A stretch of 64,000 nucleotides of DNA from Henricia sp. BOLD:AAB3569 (lineage: Eukaryota > Echinodermata > Asteroidea > Spinulosida > Echinasteridae): assembly GCA_037783545.1 (NCBI GenBank), contig JBBELK010000167.1, positions 558,001 to 622,000 of the forward strand, read 5' to 3'. The stretch's first letter is position 1. Each line of letters begins with the position of its first letter. The notes beneath the pieces are model-generated. The model searched no databases. It was not told the DNA's origin and saw only the letters and a program-made list of their open reading frames with translations. A program made the translations under genes and the position numbers. Positions 22,844 to 36,633 of the stretch are shown here, in pieces.

Positions 22844-25349
22844 ACAGCTCTATGTCGCAAACTTGTTTTGCAAATTTGAACAGTTTCCCGTTAAAACTGA
22901 CCGAGTTATTGGCGAATGTAGCTAAAACTTGCTGCCGGCAAACTAATGTTTGGCACAAACAGACGTCGCTTTCGGCGAATACTGCGTCTCGAACGTTCGT
23001 TATTTTGGAACTGAAGGAATTTCCAGACAAACTTCCAATTTTGCCTGCTTAAACAGCTCTATGTCGCAAACTTGTTTTGCAAATTTGAACAGTTTCCCGT
23101 TCAAACCGACCGAGTTATTGGCGAATGAAGCTAAAACTCAATCTCGGCACACTAATTGTTGGCACAAACAGACGTCGCTTTCGGCGAATACTGCGTCTCG
23201 AACGGTCGTTATTTTGGAACTGAAGGAATTTCCAGACAAACTTCCAATTTTGCCTGCTTAAACAGCTCTATGTCGCAAACTTGTTTTGAAAATTTGAACA
23301 GTTTCCCGTTCAAACCGATCGAGTTATTGGCGAATGAAGCTAAAACTCAATCTCGGCACACTAATTGTTGGCACAAACAGACGTCGCTTTCGGCGAATGC
23401 TGCGTCTCGAACGTTCGTTATTTTGGAACTGAAGGAATTTCCAGACAAACTTCCAATTTTGCCTGCTTAAACAGCTCTATGTCGCAAACTTGTTTTGCAA
23501 TTTTGAACAGTTTCCCGTTCAAACCGACCGAGTTATTGGCGAATGAAGCTAAAACTCAATCTCGGCACACTAATTGTTGGCACAAACAGACGTCGTTTTC
23601 GGCGAATACTGCGTCTCGAACGTGTTATTTTGGAACTGAAGGAATTTCCAGACAAACTTCAAATTTTGCCTGCTTAAACAGCTCTATGTCGCAAACTTGT
23701 TTTGCAAATTTGAACAGTTTCCCGTTAAAACTGACCGAGTTATTGGCGAATGTAGCTAAAACTTGCTGCCGGCAAACTAATGTTTGGCACAGACAGACGT
23801 CGCTTTCGGCGAATACTGCGTCTCGAACGGTCGTTATTTTGGAACTGAAGGAATTTCCAGACAAACTTCCAATTTTGGCTGCTTAAACAGCTCTATGTCG
23901 CAAACTTGTTTTGCAAATTTGAACAGTTTCCCGTTCAAACCGACCGAGTTATTGGCGAATGAAGCTAAAACTCAATCTTGGCACACTAATTGTTGGCACA
24001 AACAGACGTCGCTTTCGGCGAATACTGCGTCTCGAACGGTCGTTATTTTGGAACTGAAGGAATTTCCAGACAAACTTCCAATTTTTCCTGCTTAAACAGC
24101 TCTATGTCGCAAACTTGTTTTGCAAATTTGAACAGTTTCCCGTTCAAACCGACCGAGTTATTGGCGAATGAAGCTAAAACTCAATCTTGGCACACTAATT
24201 GTTGGCACAAACAGACGTCGCTTTCGGCGAATACTGCGTCTCGAACGGTCGTTATTTTGGAACTGAAGGAATTTCCAGACAAACTTCCAATTTTGCCTGC
24301 ATGAACAGCTCTATGTCGCAAACTTGTTTTGCAAATTTGAACAGTTTCCCGTTCAAACTGACCGATTTATTGGCGAATGTAGCTAAAACTTGCTGCCGGC
24401 ACACTAATTGTTGGCACAAACAGACGTCGCTTTCGGCGAATGCTGCGTCTCGAACGTTCGTTATTTTGGAACTGAAGGAATTTCCAGACAAACTTCCAAT
24501 TTTGCCTGCTTAAACAGCTCTATGTCGCAAACTTGTTTTGCAAATTTGAACAGTTTCCCGTTCAAACTGACCGATTTATTGGCGAATGTAGCTAAAACTT
24601 GCGGCCGGCACACTAATTGTTGGCACAAACAGACGTCGTTTTCGGCGAATACTGCGTCTCGAACGTTCGTTATTTTGGAACTGAAGGAATTTCCAGACAA
24701 ACTTCAAATTTTGCCTGCTTAAACAGCTCTATGTCGCAAACTTGTTTTGCAAATTTGAACAGTTTCCCGTTAAAACTGACCGAGTTATTGGCGAATGTAG
24801 CTAAAACTTGCTGCCGGCAAACTAATGTTTGGCACAAACAGACGTCGCTTTCGGCGAATACTGCGTCTCGAACGTTCGTTATTTTGGAACTGAAGGAATT
24901 TCCAGACAAACTTCCAATTTTGGCTGCTTAAACAGCTCTATGTCGCAAACTTGTTTTGCAAATTTGAACAGTTTCCCGTTCAAACCGACCGAGTTATTGG
25001 CGAATGAAGCTAAAACTCAATCTTGGCACACTAATTGTTGGCACAAACAGACGTCGCTTTCGGCGAATACTGCGTCTCGAACGGTCGTTATTTTGGAACT
25101 GAAGGAATTTCCAGACAAACTTTAAATTTTGCCTGCTTAAACAGCTCTATGTCGCAAACTTGTTTTGCAAATTTGAACAGTTTCCCGTTAAAACTGACCG
25201 AGTTATTGGCGAATGTAGCTAAAACTTGCTGCCGGCAAACTAATGTTTTGCACAAACAGACGTCGCTTTCGGCGAATACTGCGTCTCGAACGGTCGTTAT
25301 TTTGGAACTGAAGGAATTTCCAGACAAACTTCCAATTTTGGCTGCTTAA
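22844..25349. repeat. 12-unit higher-order repeat gamma-2 (2506 bp)
   Basis: It adjoins gamma-1 with no gap and every labelled unit is in the same order. The last unit ends CCAATTTTGGCTGC, as in gamma-3 and gamma-4. It is also the first part of the segment duplicated at 39351-45200. Confidence 0.94.
23471..23677. repeat. 207-bp satellite unit, family F, in gamma-2
   Basis: Fourth unit of the second gamma block, exactly 2506 bases after its counterpart at 20965. Confidence 0.93.
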
Positions 25350-28300
25350 ACAGCTCTATGTCGCAAACTTGTTTTGCAAATTTGAACAGTTTCCCGTTCA
25401 AACCGACCGAGTTATTGGCGAATGAAGCTAAAACTCAATCTTGGCACACTAATTGTTGGCACAAACAGACGTCGCTTTCGGCGAATACTGCGTCTCGAAC
25501 GGTCGTTATTTTGGAACTGAAGGAATTTCCAGACAAACTTCCAATTTTTCCTGCTTAAACAGCTCTATGTCGCAAACTTGTTTTGCAAATTTGAACAGTT
25601 TCCCGTTCAAACCGACCGAGTTATTGGCGAATGAAGCTAAAACTCAATCTTGGCACACTAATTGTTGGCACAAACAGACGTCGCTTTCGGCGAATACTGC
25701 GTCTCGAACGGTCGTTATTTTGGAACTGAAGGAATTTCCAGACAAACTTCCAATTTTGCCTGCATGAACAGCTCTATGTCGCAAACTTGTTTTGCAAATT
25801 TGAACAGTTTCCCGTTCAAACTGACCGATTTATTGGCGAATGTAGCTAAAACTTGCTGCCGGCACACTAATTGTTGGCACAAACAGACGTCGCTTTCGGC
25901 GAATGCTGCGTCTCGAACGTTCGTTATTTTGGAACTGAAGGAATTTCCAGACAAACTTCCAATTTTGCCTGCTTAAACAGCTCTATGTCGCAAACTTGTT
26001 TTGCAAATTTGAACAGTTTCCCGTTCAAACTGACCGATTTATTGGCGAATGTAGCTAAAACTTGCGGCCGGCACACTAATTGTTGGCACAAACAGACGTC
26101 GTTTTCGGCGAATACTGCGTCTCGAACGTTCGTTATTTTGGAACTGAAGGAATTTCCAGACAAACTTCAAATTTTGCCTGCTTAAACAGCTCTATGTCGC
26201 AAACTTGTTTTGCAAATTTGAACAGTTTCCCGTTAAAACTGACCGAGTTATTGGCGAATGTAGCTAAAACTTGCTGCCGGCAAACTAATGTTTGGCACAA
26301 ACAGACGTCGCTTTCGGCGAATACTGCGTCTCGAACGTTCGTTATTTTGGAACTGAAGGAATTTCCAGACAAACTTCCAATTTTGGCTGCTTAAACAGCT
26401 CTATGTCGCAAACTTGTTTTGCAAATTTGAACAGTTTCCCGTTCAAACCGACCGAGTTATTGGCGAATGAAGCTAAAACTCAATCTTGGCACACTAATTG
26501 TTGGCACAAACAGACGTCGCTTTCGGCGAATACTGCGTCTCGAACGGTCGTTATTTTGGAACTGAAGGAATTTCCAGACAAACTTCCAATTTTTCCTGCT
26601 TAAACAGCTCTATGTCGCAAACTTGTTTTGCAAATTTGAACAGTTTCCCGTTCAAACCGACCGAGTTATTGGCGAATGAAGCTAAAACTCAATCTTGGCA
26701 CACTAATTGTTGGCACAAACAGACGTCGCTTTCGGCGAATACTGCGTCTCGAACGGTCGTTATTTTGGAACTGAAGGAATTTCCAGACAAACTTCCAATT
26801 TTGCCTGCTTAAACAGCTCTATGTCGCAAACTTGTTTTGCAATTTTGAACAGTTTCCCGTTCAAACCGACCGAGTTATTGGCGAATGAAGCTAAAACTCA
26901 ATCTCGGCACACTAATTGTTGGCACAAACAGACGTCGTTTTCGGCGAATACTGCGTCTCGAACGGTCGTTATTTTGGAACTGAAGGAATTTCCAGACAAA
27001 CTTCCAATTTTGCCTGCTTAAACAGCTCTATGTCGCAAACTTGTTTTGAAAATTTGAACAGTTTCCCGTTCAAACCGATCGAGTTATTGGCGAATGAAGC
27101 TAAAACTCAATCTCGGCACACTAATTGTTGGCACAAACAGACGTCGTTTTCGGCGAATACTGCGTCTCGAACGTTCGTTATTTTGGAACTGAAGGAATTT
27201 CCAGACAAACTTCCAATTTTGCCTGCTTAAACAGCTCTATGTCGCAAACTTGTTTTGCAAATTTGAACAGTTTCCCGTTCAAACTGACCGATTTATTGGC
27301 GAATGTAGCTAAAACTTGCTGCCGGCACACTAATTGTTGGCACAAACAGACGTCGCTTTCGGCGAATGCTGCGTCTCGAACGTTCGTTATTTTGGAACTG
27401 AAGGAATTTCCAGACAAACTTCCAATTTTGCCTGCTTAAACAGCTCTATGTCGCAAACTTGTTTTGCAAATTTGAACAGTTTCCCGTTCAAACTGACCGA
27501 TTTATTGGCGAATGTAGCTAAAACTTGCGGCCGGCACACTAATTGTTGGCACAAACAGACGTCGTTTTCGGCGAATACTGCGTCTCGAACGTTCGTTATT
27601 TTGGAACTGAAGGAATTTCCAGACAAACTTCAAATTTTGCCTGCTTAAACAGCTCTATGTCGCAAACTTGTTTTGCAAATTTGAACAGTTTCCCGTTAAA
27701 ACTGACCGAGTTATTGGCGAATGTAGCTAAAACTTGCTGCCGGCAAACTAATGTTTGGCACAAACAGACGTCGCTTTCGGCGAATACTGCGTCTCGAACG
27801 TTCGTTATTTTGGAACTGAAGGAATTTCCAGACAAACTTCCAATTTTGCCTGCTTAAACAGCTCTATGTCGCAAACTTGTTTTGCAAATTTGAACAGTTT
27901 CCCGTTCAAACCGACCGAGTTATTGGCGAATGAAGCTAAAACTCAATCTCGGCACACTAATTGTTGGCACAAACAGACGTCGCTTTCGGCGAATACTGCG
28001 TCTCGAACGGTCGTTATTTTGGAACTGAAGGAATTTCCAGACAAACTTCCAATTTTGCCTGCATGAACAGCTCTATGTCGCAAACTTGTTTTGCAAATTT
28101 GAACAGTTTCCCGTTCAAACTGACCGATTTATTGGCGAATGTAGCTAAAACTTGCTGCCGGCACACTAATTGTTGGCACAAACAGACGTCGCTTTCGGCG
28201 AATGCTGCGTCTCGAACGTTCGTTATTTTGGAACTGAAGGAATTTCCAGACAAACTTCCAATTTTGCCTGCTTAAACAGCTCTATGTCGCAAACTTGTTT

Positions 28301-31300
28301 TGCAAATTTGAACAGTTTCCCGTTCAAACTGACCGATTTATTGGCGAATGTAGCTAAAACTTGCGGCCGGCACACTAATTGTTGGCACAAACAGACGTCG
28401 TTTTCGGCGAATACTGCGTCTCGAACGTTCGTTATTTTGGAACTGAAGGAATTTCCAGACAAACTTCAAATTTTGCCTGCTTAAACAGCTCTATGTCGCA
28501 AACTTGTTTTGCAAATTTGAACAGTTTCCCGTTAAAACTGACCGAGTTATTGGCGAATGTAGCTAAAACTTGCTGCCGGCAAACTAATGTTTGGCACAAA
28601 CAGACGTCGCTTTCGGCGAATACTGCGTCTCGAACGTTCGTTATTTTGGAACTGAAGGAATTTCCAGACAAACTTCCAATTTTGGCTGCTTAAACAGCTC
28701 TATGTCGCAAACTTGTTTTGCAAATTTGAACAGTTTCCCGTTCAAACCGACCGAGTTATTGGCGAATGAAGCTAAAACTCAATCTTGGCACACTAATTGT
28801 TGGCACAAACAGACGTCGCTTTCGGCGAATACTGCGTCTCGAACGGTCGTTATTTTGGAACTGAAGGAATTTCCAGACAAACTTTAAATTTTGCCTGCTT
28901 AAACAGCTCTATGTCGCAAACTTGTTTTGCAAATTTGAACAGTTTCCCGTTAAAACTGACCGAGTTATTGGCGAATGTAGCTAAAACTTGCTGCCGGCAA
29001 ACTAATGTTTTGCACAAACAGACGTCGCTTTCGGCGAATACTGCGTCTCGAACGGTCGTTATTTTGGAACTGAAGGAATTTCCAGACAAACTTCCAATTT
29101 TGGCTGCTTAAACAGCTCTATGTCGCAAACTTGTTTTGCAAATTTGAACAGTTTCCCGTTCAAACCGACCGAGTTATTGGCGAATGAAGCTAAAACTCAA
29201 TCTTGGCACACTAATTGTTGGCACAAACAGACGTCGCTTTCGGCGAATACTGCGTCTCGAACGGTCGTTATTTTGGAACTGAAGGAATTTCCAGACAAAC
29301 TTCCAATTTTTCCTGCTTAAACAGCTCTATGTCGCAAACTTGTTTTGCAAATTTGAACAGTTTCCCGTTCAAACCGACCGAGTTATTGGCGAATGAAGCT
29401 AAAACTCAATCTTGGCACACTAATTGTTGGCACAAACAGACGTCGCTTTCGGCGAATACTGCGTCTCGAACGGTCGTTATTTTGGAACTGAAGGAATTTC
29501 CAGACAAACTTCCAATTTTGCCTGCATGAACAGCTCTATGTCGCAAACTTGTTTTGCAAATTTGAACAGTTTCCCGTTCAAACTGACCGATTTATTGGCG
29601 AATGTAGCTAAAACTTGCTGCCGGCACACTAATTGTTGGCACAAACAGACGTCGCTTTCGGCGAATGCTGCGTCTCGAACGTTCGTTATTTTGGAACTGA
29701 AGGAATTTCCAGACAAACTTCCAATTTTGCCTGCTTAAACAGCTCTATGTCGCAAACTTGTTTTGCAAATTTGAACAGTTTCCCGTTCAAACTGACCGAT
29801 TTATTGGCGAATGTAGCTAAAACTTGCGGCCGGCACACTAATTGTTGGCACAAACAGACGTCGTTTTCGGCGAATACTGCGTCTCGAACGTTCGTTATTT
29901 TGGAACTGAAGGAATTTCCAGACAAACTTCAAATTTTGCCTGCTTAAACAGCTCTATGTCGCAAACTTGTTTTGCAAATTTGAACAGTTTCCCGTTAAAA
30001 CTGACCGAGTTATTGGCGAATGTAGCTAAAACTTGCTGCCGGCAAACTAATGTTTGGCACAAACAGACGTCGCTTTCGGCGAATACTGCGTCTCGAACGT
30101 TCGTTATTTTGGAACTGAAGGAATTTCCAGACAAACTTCCAATTTTGGCTGCTTAAACAGCTCTATGTCGCAAACTTGTTTTGCAAATTTGAACAGTTTC
30201 CCGTTCAAACCGACCGAGTTATTGGCGAATGAAGCTAAAACTCAATCTTGGCACACTAATTGTTGGCACAAACAGACGTCGCTTTCGGCGAATACTGCGT
30301 CTCGAACGGTCGTTATTTTGGAACTGAAGGAATTTCCAGACAAACTTCCAATTTTTCCTGCTTAAACAGCTCTATGTCGCAAACTTGTTTTGCAAATTTG
30401 AACAGTTTCCCGTTCAAACCGACCGAGTTATTGGCGAATGAAGCTAAAACTCAATCTTGGCACACTAATTGTTGGCACAAACAGACGTCGCTTTCGGCGA
30501 ATACTGCGTCTCGAACGGTCGTTATTTTGGAACTGAAGGAATTTCCAGACAAACTTCCAATTTTGCCTGCTTAAACAGCTCTATGTCGCAAACTTGTTTT
30601 GCAAATTTGAACAGTTTCCCGTTCAAACTGACCGATTTATTGGCGAATGTAGCTAAAACTTGCTGCCGGCACACTAATTGTTGGCACAAACAGACGTCGC
30701 TTTCGGCGAATGCTGCGTCTCGAACGTTCGTTATTTTGGAACTGAAGGAATTTCCAGACAAACTTCCAATTTTGCCTGCTTAAACAGCTCTATGTCGCAA
30801 ACTTGTTTTGCAAATTTGAACAGTTTCCCGTTCAAACCGACCGAGTTATTGGCGAATGAAGCTAAAACTCAATCTTGGCACACTAATTGTTGGCACAAAC
30901 AGACGTCGCTTTCGGCGAATACTGCGTCTCGAACGGTCGTTATTTTGGAACTGAAGGAATTTCCAGACAAACTTCCAATTTTGCCTGCTTAAACAGCTCT
31001 ATGTCGCAAACTTGTTTTGCAAATTTGAACAGTTTCCCGTTCAAACTGACCGATTTATTGGCGAATGTAGCTAAAACTTGCTGCCGGCACACTAATTGTT
31101 GGCACAAACAGACGTCCCTTTCGGCGAATGCTGCGTCTCGAACGTTCGTTATTTTGGAACTGAAGGAATTTCCAGACAAACTTCCAATTTTGCCTGCTTA
31201 AACAGCTCTATGTCGCAAACTTGTTTTGCAAATTTGAACAGTTTCCCGTTCAAACTGACCGATTTATTGGCGAATGTAGCTAAAACTTGCGGCCGGCACA

Positions 31301-34127
31301 CTAATTGTTGGCACAAACAGACGTCGTTTTCGGCGAATACTGCGTCTCGAACGTTCGTTATTTTGGAACTGAAGGAATTTCCAGACAAACTTCAAATTTT
31401 GCCTGCTTAAACAGCTCTATGTCGCAAACTTGTTTTGCAAATTTGAACAGTTTCCCGTTCAAACCGACCGAGTTATTGGCGAATGAAGCTAAAACTCAAT
31501 CTTGGCACACTAATTGTTGGCACAAACAGACGTCGCTTTCGGCGAATACTGCGTCTCGAACGGTCGTTATTTTGGAACTGAAGGAATTTCCAGACAAACT
31601 TCCAATTTTGCCTGCTTAAACAGCTCTATGTCGCAAACTTGTTTTGCAAATTTGAACAGTTTCCCGTTCAAACTGACCGATTTATTGGCGAATGTAGCTA
31701 AAACTTGCTGCCGGCACACTAATTGTTGGCACAAACAGACGTCGCTTTCGGCGAATGCTGCGTCTCGAACGTTCGTTATTTTGGAACTGAAGGAATTTCC
31801 AGACAAACTTCCAATTTTGCCTGCTTAAACAGCTCTATGTCGCAAACTTGTTTTGCAAATTTGAACAGTTTCCCGTTCAAACCGACCGAGTTATTGGCGA
31901 ATGAAGCTAAAACTCAATCTTGGCACACTAATTGTTGGCACAAACAGACGTCGCTTTCGGCGAATACTGCGTCTCGAACGGTCGTTATTTTGGAACTGAA
32001 GGAATTTCCAGACAAACTTCCAATTTTGCCTGCTTAAACAGCTCTATGTCGCAAACTTGTTTTGCAAATTTGAACAGTTTCCCGTTCAAACTGACCGATT
32101 TATTGGCGAATGTAGCTAAAACTTGCTGCCGGCACACTAATTGTTGGCACAAACAGACGTCGCTTTCGGCGAATGCTGCGTCTCGAACGTTCGTTATTTT
32201 GGAACTGAAGGAATTTCCAGACAAACTTCCAATTTTGCCTGCTTAAACAGCTCTATGTCGCAAACTTGTTTTGCAAATTTGAACAGTTTCCCGTTCAAAC
32301 CGACCGAGTTATTGGCGAATGAAGCTAAAACTCAATCTTGGCACACTAATTGTTGGCACAAACAGACGTCGCTTTCGGCGAATACTGCGTCTCGAACGGT
32401 CGTTATTTTGGAACTGAAGGAATTTCCAGACAAACTTCCAATTTTGCCTGCTTAAACAGCTCTATGTCGCAAACTTGTTTTGCAAATTTGAACAGTTTCC
32501 CGTTCAAACTGACCGATTTATTGGCGAATGTAGCTAAAACTTGCTGCCGGCACACTAATTGTTGGCACAAACAGACGTCCCTTTCGGCGAATGCTGCGTC
32601 TCGAACGTTCGTTATTTTGGAACTGAAGGAATTTCCAGACAAACTTCCAATTTTGCCTGCTTAAACAGCTCTATGTCGCAAACTTGTTTTGCAAATTTGA
32701 ACAGTTTCCCGTTCAAACTGACCGATTTATTGGCGAATGTAGCTAAAACTTGCGGCCGGCACACTAATTGTTGGCACAAACAGACGTCGTTTTCGGCGAA
32801 TACTGCGTCTCGAACGTTCGTTATTTTGGAACTGAAGGAATTTCCAGACAAACTTCAAATTTTGCCTGCTTAAACAGCTCTATGTCGCAAACTTGTTTTG
32901 CAAATTTGAACAGTTTCCCGTTAAAACTGACCGAGTTATTGGCGAATGTAGCTAAAACTTGCTGCCGGCAAACTAATGTTTGGCACAAACAGACGTCGCT
33001 TTCGGCGAATACTGCGTCTCGAACGGTCGTTATTTTGGAACTGAAGGAATTTCCAGACAAACTTCCAATTTTGGCTGCTTAAACAGCTCTATGTCGCAAA
33101 CTTGTTTTGCAAATTTGAACAGTTTCCCGTTCAAACCGACCGAGTTATTGGCGAATGAAGCTAAAACTCAATCTTGGCACACTAATTGTTGGCACAAACA
33201 GACGTCGCTTTCGGCGAATACTGCGTCTCGAACGGTCGTTATTTTGGAACTGAAGGAATTTCCAGACAAACTTCCAATTTTGCCTGCTTAAACAGCTCTA
33301 TGTCGCAAACTTGTTTTGCAAATTTGAACAGTTTCCCGTTCAAACTGACCGATTTATTGGCGAATGTAGCTAAAACTTGCGGCCGGCACACTAATTGTTG
33401 GCACAAACAGACGTCGTTTTCGGCGAATACTGCGTCTCGAACGGTCGTTATTTTGGAACTGAAGGAATTTCCAGACAAACTTCAAATTTTGCCTGCTTAA
33501 ACAGCTTTATGTCGCAAACTTGTTTTGCAAATTTGAACAGTTTCCCGTTAAAACTGACCGAGTTATTGGCGAATGTAGCTAAAACTTGCTGCCGGCAAAC
33601 TAATGTTTGGCACAAACAGACGTCGCTTTCGGCGAATACTGCGTCTCGAACGGTCGTTATTTTGGAACTGAAGGAATTTTCAGACAAACTTCCAATTTTG
33701 GCTGCTTAAACAGCTCTATGTCGCAAACTTGTTTTGCAAATTTGAACAGTTTTCCGTTCAAACCGACCGAGTTATTGGCGAATGAAGCTAAAACTCAATC
33801 TTGGCACACTAATTGTTGGCACAAACAGACGTCGCTTTCGGCGAATACTGCGTCTCGAACGTTCGTTATTTTGGAACTGAAGGAATTTCCAGACAAACTT
33901 CCAATTTTGCCTGCTTAAACAGCTCTATGTCGCAAACTTGTTTTGCAAATTTGAACAGTTTCCCGTTCAAACTGACCGATTTATTGGCGAATGTAGCTAA
34001 AACTTGCGGCCGGCACACTAATTGTTGGCACAAACAGACGTCGTTTTCGGCGAATACTGCGTCTCGAACGGTCGTTATTTTGGAACTGAAGGAATTTCCA
34101 GACAAACTTCAAATTTTGCCTGCTTAA

Positions 34128-36633
34128 ACAGCTCTATGTCGCAAACTTGTTTTGCAAATTTGAACAGTTTCCCGTTAAAACTGACCGAGTTATTGGCGAA
34201 TGTAGCTAAAACTTGCTGCCGGCAAACTAATGTTTGGCACAAACAGACGTCGCTTTCGGCGAATACTGCGTCTCGAACGTTCGTTATTTTGGAACTGAAG
34301 GAATTTCCAGACAAACTTCCAATTTTGCCTGCTTAAACAGCTCTATGTCGCAAACTTGTTTTGCAAATTTGAACAGTTTCCCGTTCAAACCGACCGAGTT
34401 ATTGGCGAATGAAGCTAAAACTCAATCTCGGCACACTAATTGTTGGCACAAACAGACGTCGCTTTCGGCGAATACTGCGTCTCGAACGGTCGTTATTTTG
34501 GAACTGAAGGAATTTCCAGACAAACTTCCAATTTTGCCTGCTTAAACAGCTCTATGTCGCAAACTTGTTTTGAAAATTTGAACAGTTTCCCGTTCAAACC
34601 GATCGAGTTATTGGCGAATGAAGCTAAAACTCAATCTCGGCACACTAATTGTTGGCACAAACAGACGTCGCTTTCGGCGAATGCTGCGTCTCGAACGTTC
34701 GTTATTTTGGAACTGAAGGAATTTCCAGACAAACTTCCAATTTTGCCTGCTTAAACAGCTCTATGTCGCAAACTTGTTTTGCAATTTTGAACAGTTTCCC
34801 GTTCAAACCGACCGAGTTATTGGCGAATGAAGCTAAAACTCAATCTCGGCACACTAATTGTTGGCACAAACAGACGTCGTTTTCGGCGAATACTGCGTCT
34901 CGAACGTGTTATTTTGGAACTGAAGGAATTTCCAGACAAACTTCAAATTTTGCCTGCTTAAACAGCTCTATGTCGCAAACTTGTTTTGCAAATTTGAACA
35001 GTTTCCCGTTAAAACTGACCGAGTTATTGGCGAATGTAGCTAAAACTTGCTGCCGGCAAACTAATGTTTGGCACAGACAGACGTCGCTTTCGGCGAATAC
35101 TGCGTCTCGAACGGTCGTTATTTTGGAACTGAAGGAATTTCCAGACAAACTTCCAATTTTGGCTGCTTAAACAGCTCTATGTCGCAAACTTGTTTTGCAA
35201 ATTTGAACAGTTTCCCGTTCAAACCGACCGAGTTATTGGCGAATGAAGCTAAAACTCAATCTTGGCACACTAATTGTTGGCACAAACAGACGTCGCTTTC
35301 GGCGAATACTGCGTCTCGAACGGTCGTTATTTTGGAACTGAAGGAATTTCCAGACAAACTTCCAATTTTTCCTGCTTAAACAGCTCTATGTCGCAAACTT
35401 GTTTTGCAAATTTGAACAGTTTCCCGTTCAAACCGACCGAGTTATTGGCGAATGAAGCTAAAACTCAATCTTGGCACACTAATTGTTGGCACAAACAGAC
35501 GTCGCTTTCGGCGAATACTGCGTCTCGAACGGTCGTTATTTTGGAACTGAAGGAATTTCCAGACAAACTTCCAATTTTGCCTGCATGAACAGCTCTATGT
35601 CGCAAACTTGTTTTGCAAATTTGAACAGTTTCCCGTTCAAACTGACCGATTTATTGGCGAATGTAGCTAAAACTTGCTGCCGGCACACTAATTGTTGGCA
35701 CAAACAGACGTCGCTTTCGGCGAATGCTGCGTCTCGAACGTTCGTTATTTTGGAACTGAAGGAATTTCCAGACAAACTTCCAATTTTGCCTGCTTAAACA
35801 GCTCTATGTCGCAAACTTGTTTTGCAAATTTGAACAGTTTCCCGTTCAAACTGACCGATTTATTGGCGAATGTAGCTAAAACTTGCGGCCGGCACACTAA
35901 TTGTTGGCACAAACAGACGTCGTTTTCGGCGAATACTGCGTCTCGAACGTTCGTTATTTTGGAACTGAAGGAATTTCCAGACAAACTTCAAATTTTGCCT
36001 GCTTAAACAGCTCTATGTCGCAAACTTGTTTTGCAAATTTGAACAGTTTCCCGTTAAAACTGACCGAGTTATTGGCGAATGTAGCTAAAACTTGCTGCCG
36101 GCAAACTAATGTTTGGCACAAACAGACGTCGCTTTCGGCGAATACTGCGTCTCGAACGTTCGTTATTTTGGAACTGAAGGAATTTCCAGACAAACTTCCA
36201 ATTTTGGCTGCTTAAACAGCTCTATGTCGCAAACTTGTTTTGCAAATTTGAACAGTTTCCCGTTCAAACCGACCGAGTTATTGGCGAATGAAGCTAAAAC
36301 TCAATCTTGGCACACTAATTGTTGGCACAAACAGACGTCGCTTTCGGCGAATACTGCGTCTCGAACGGTCGTTATTTTGGAACTGAAGGAATTTCCAGAC
36401 AAACTTTAAATTTTGCCTGCTTAAACAGCTCTATGTCGCAAACTTGTTTTGCAAATTTGAACAGTTTCCCGTTAAAACTGACCGAGTTATTGGCGAATGT
36501 AGCTAAAACTTGCTGCCGGCAAACTAATGTTTTGCACAAACAGACGTCGCTTTCGGCGAATACTGCGTCTCGAACGGTCGTTATTTTGGAACTGAAGGAA
36601 TTTCCAGACAAACTTCCAATTTTGGCTGCTTAA
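34128..36633. repeat. 12-unit higher-order repeat gamma-3 (2506 bp)
   Basis: It is preceded by a C unit (33919-34127) and followed by a B unit with tail TTTTTCCTGC. The order matches gamma-1, -2 and -4. Confidence 0.94.
34755..34961. repeat. 207-bp satellite unit, family F, in gamma-3
   Basis: Fourth unit of the third gamma block. It has the same neighbours as in gamma-1 and gamma-2. Confidence 0.93.

Larger units (their letters stand above)
22844..33918. repeat. Large duplicated segment delta-1 (about 11 kb)
   Basis: It is matched at 39351-49380 in three collinear pieces: 22844-28693 at offset 16,507, 29321-32037 at 15,880, and 32247-33918 at 15,462. The two offset steps are 627 and 418 bases, exactly 3 and 2 units. 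The units missing from the second copy are B (ACTTTAAATT), D and B at 28694-29320, and a B-A pair near 32 kb. Confidence 0.9.
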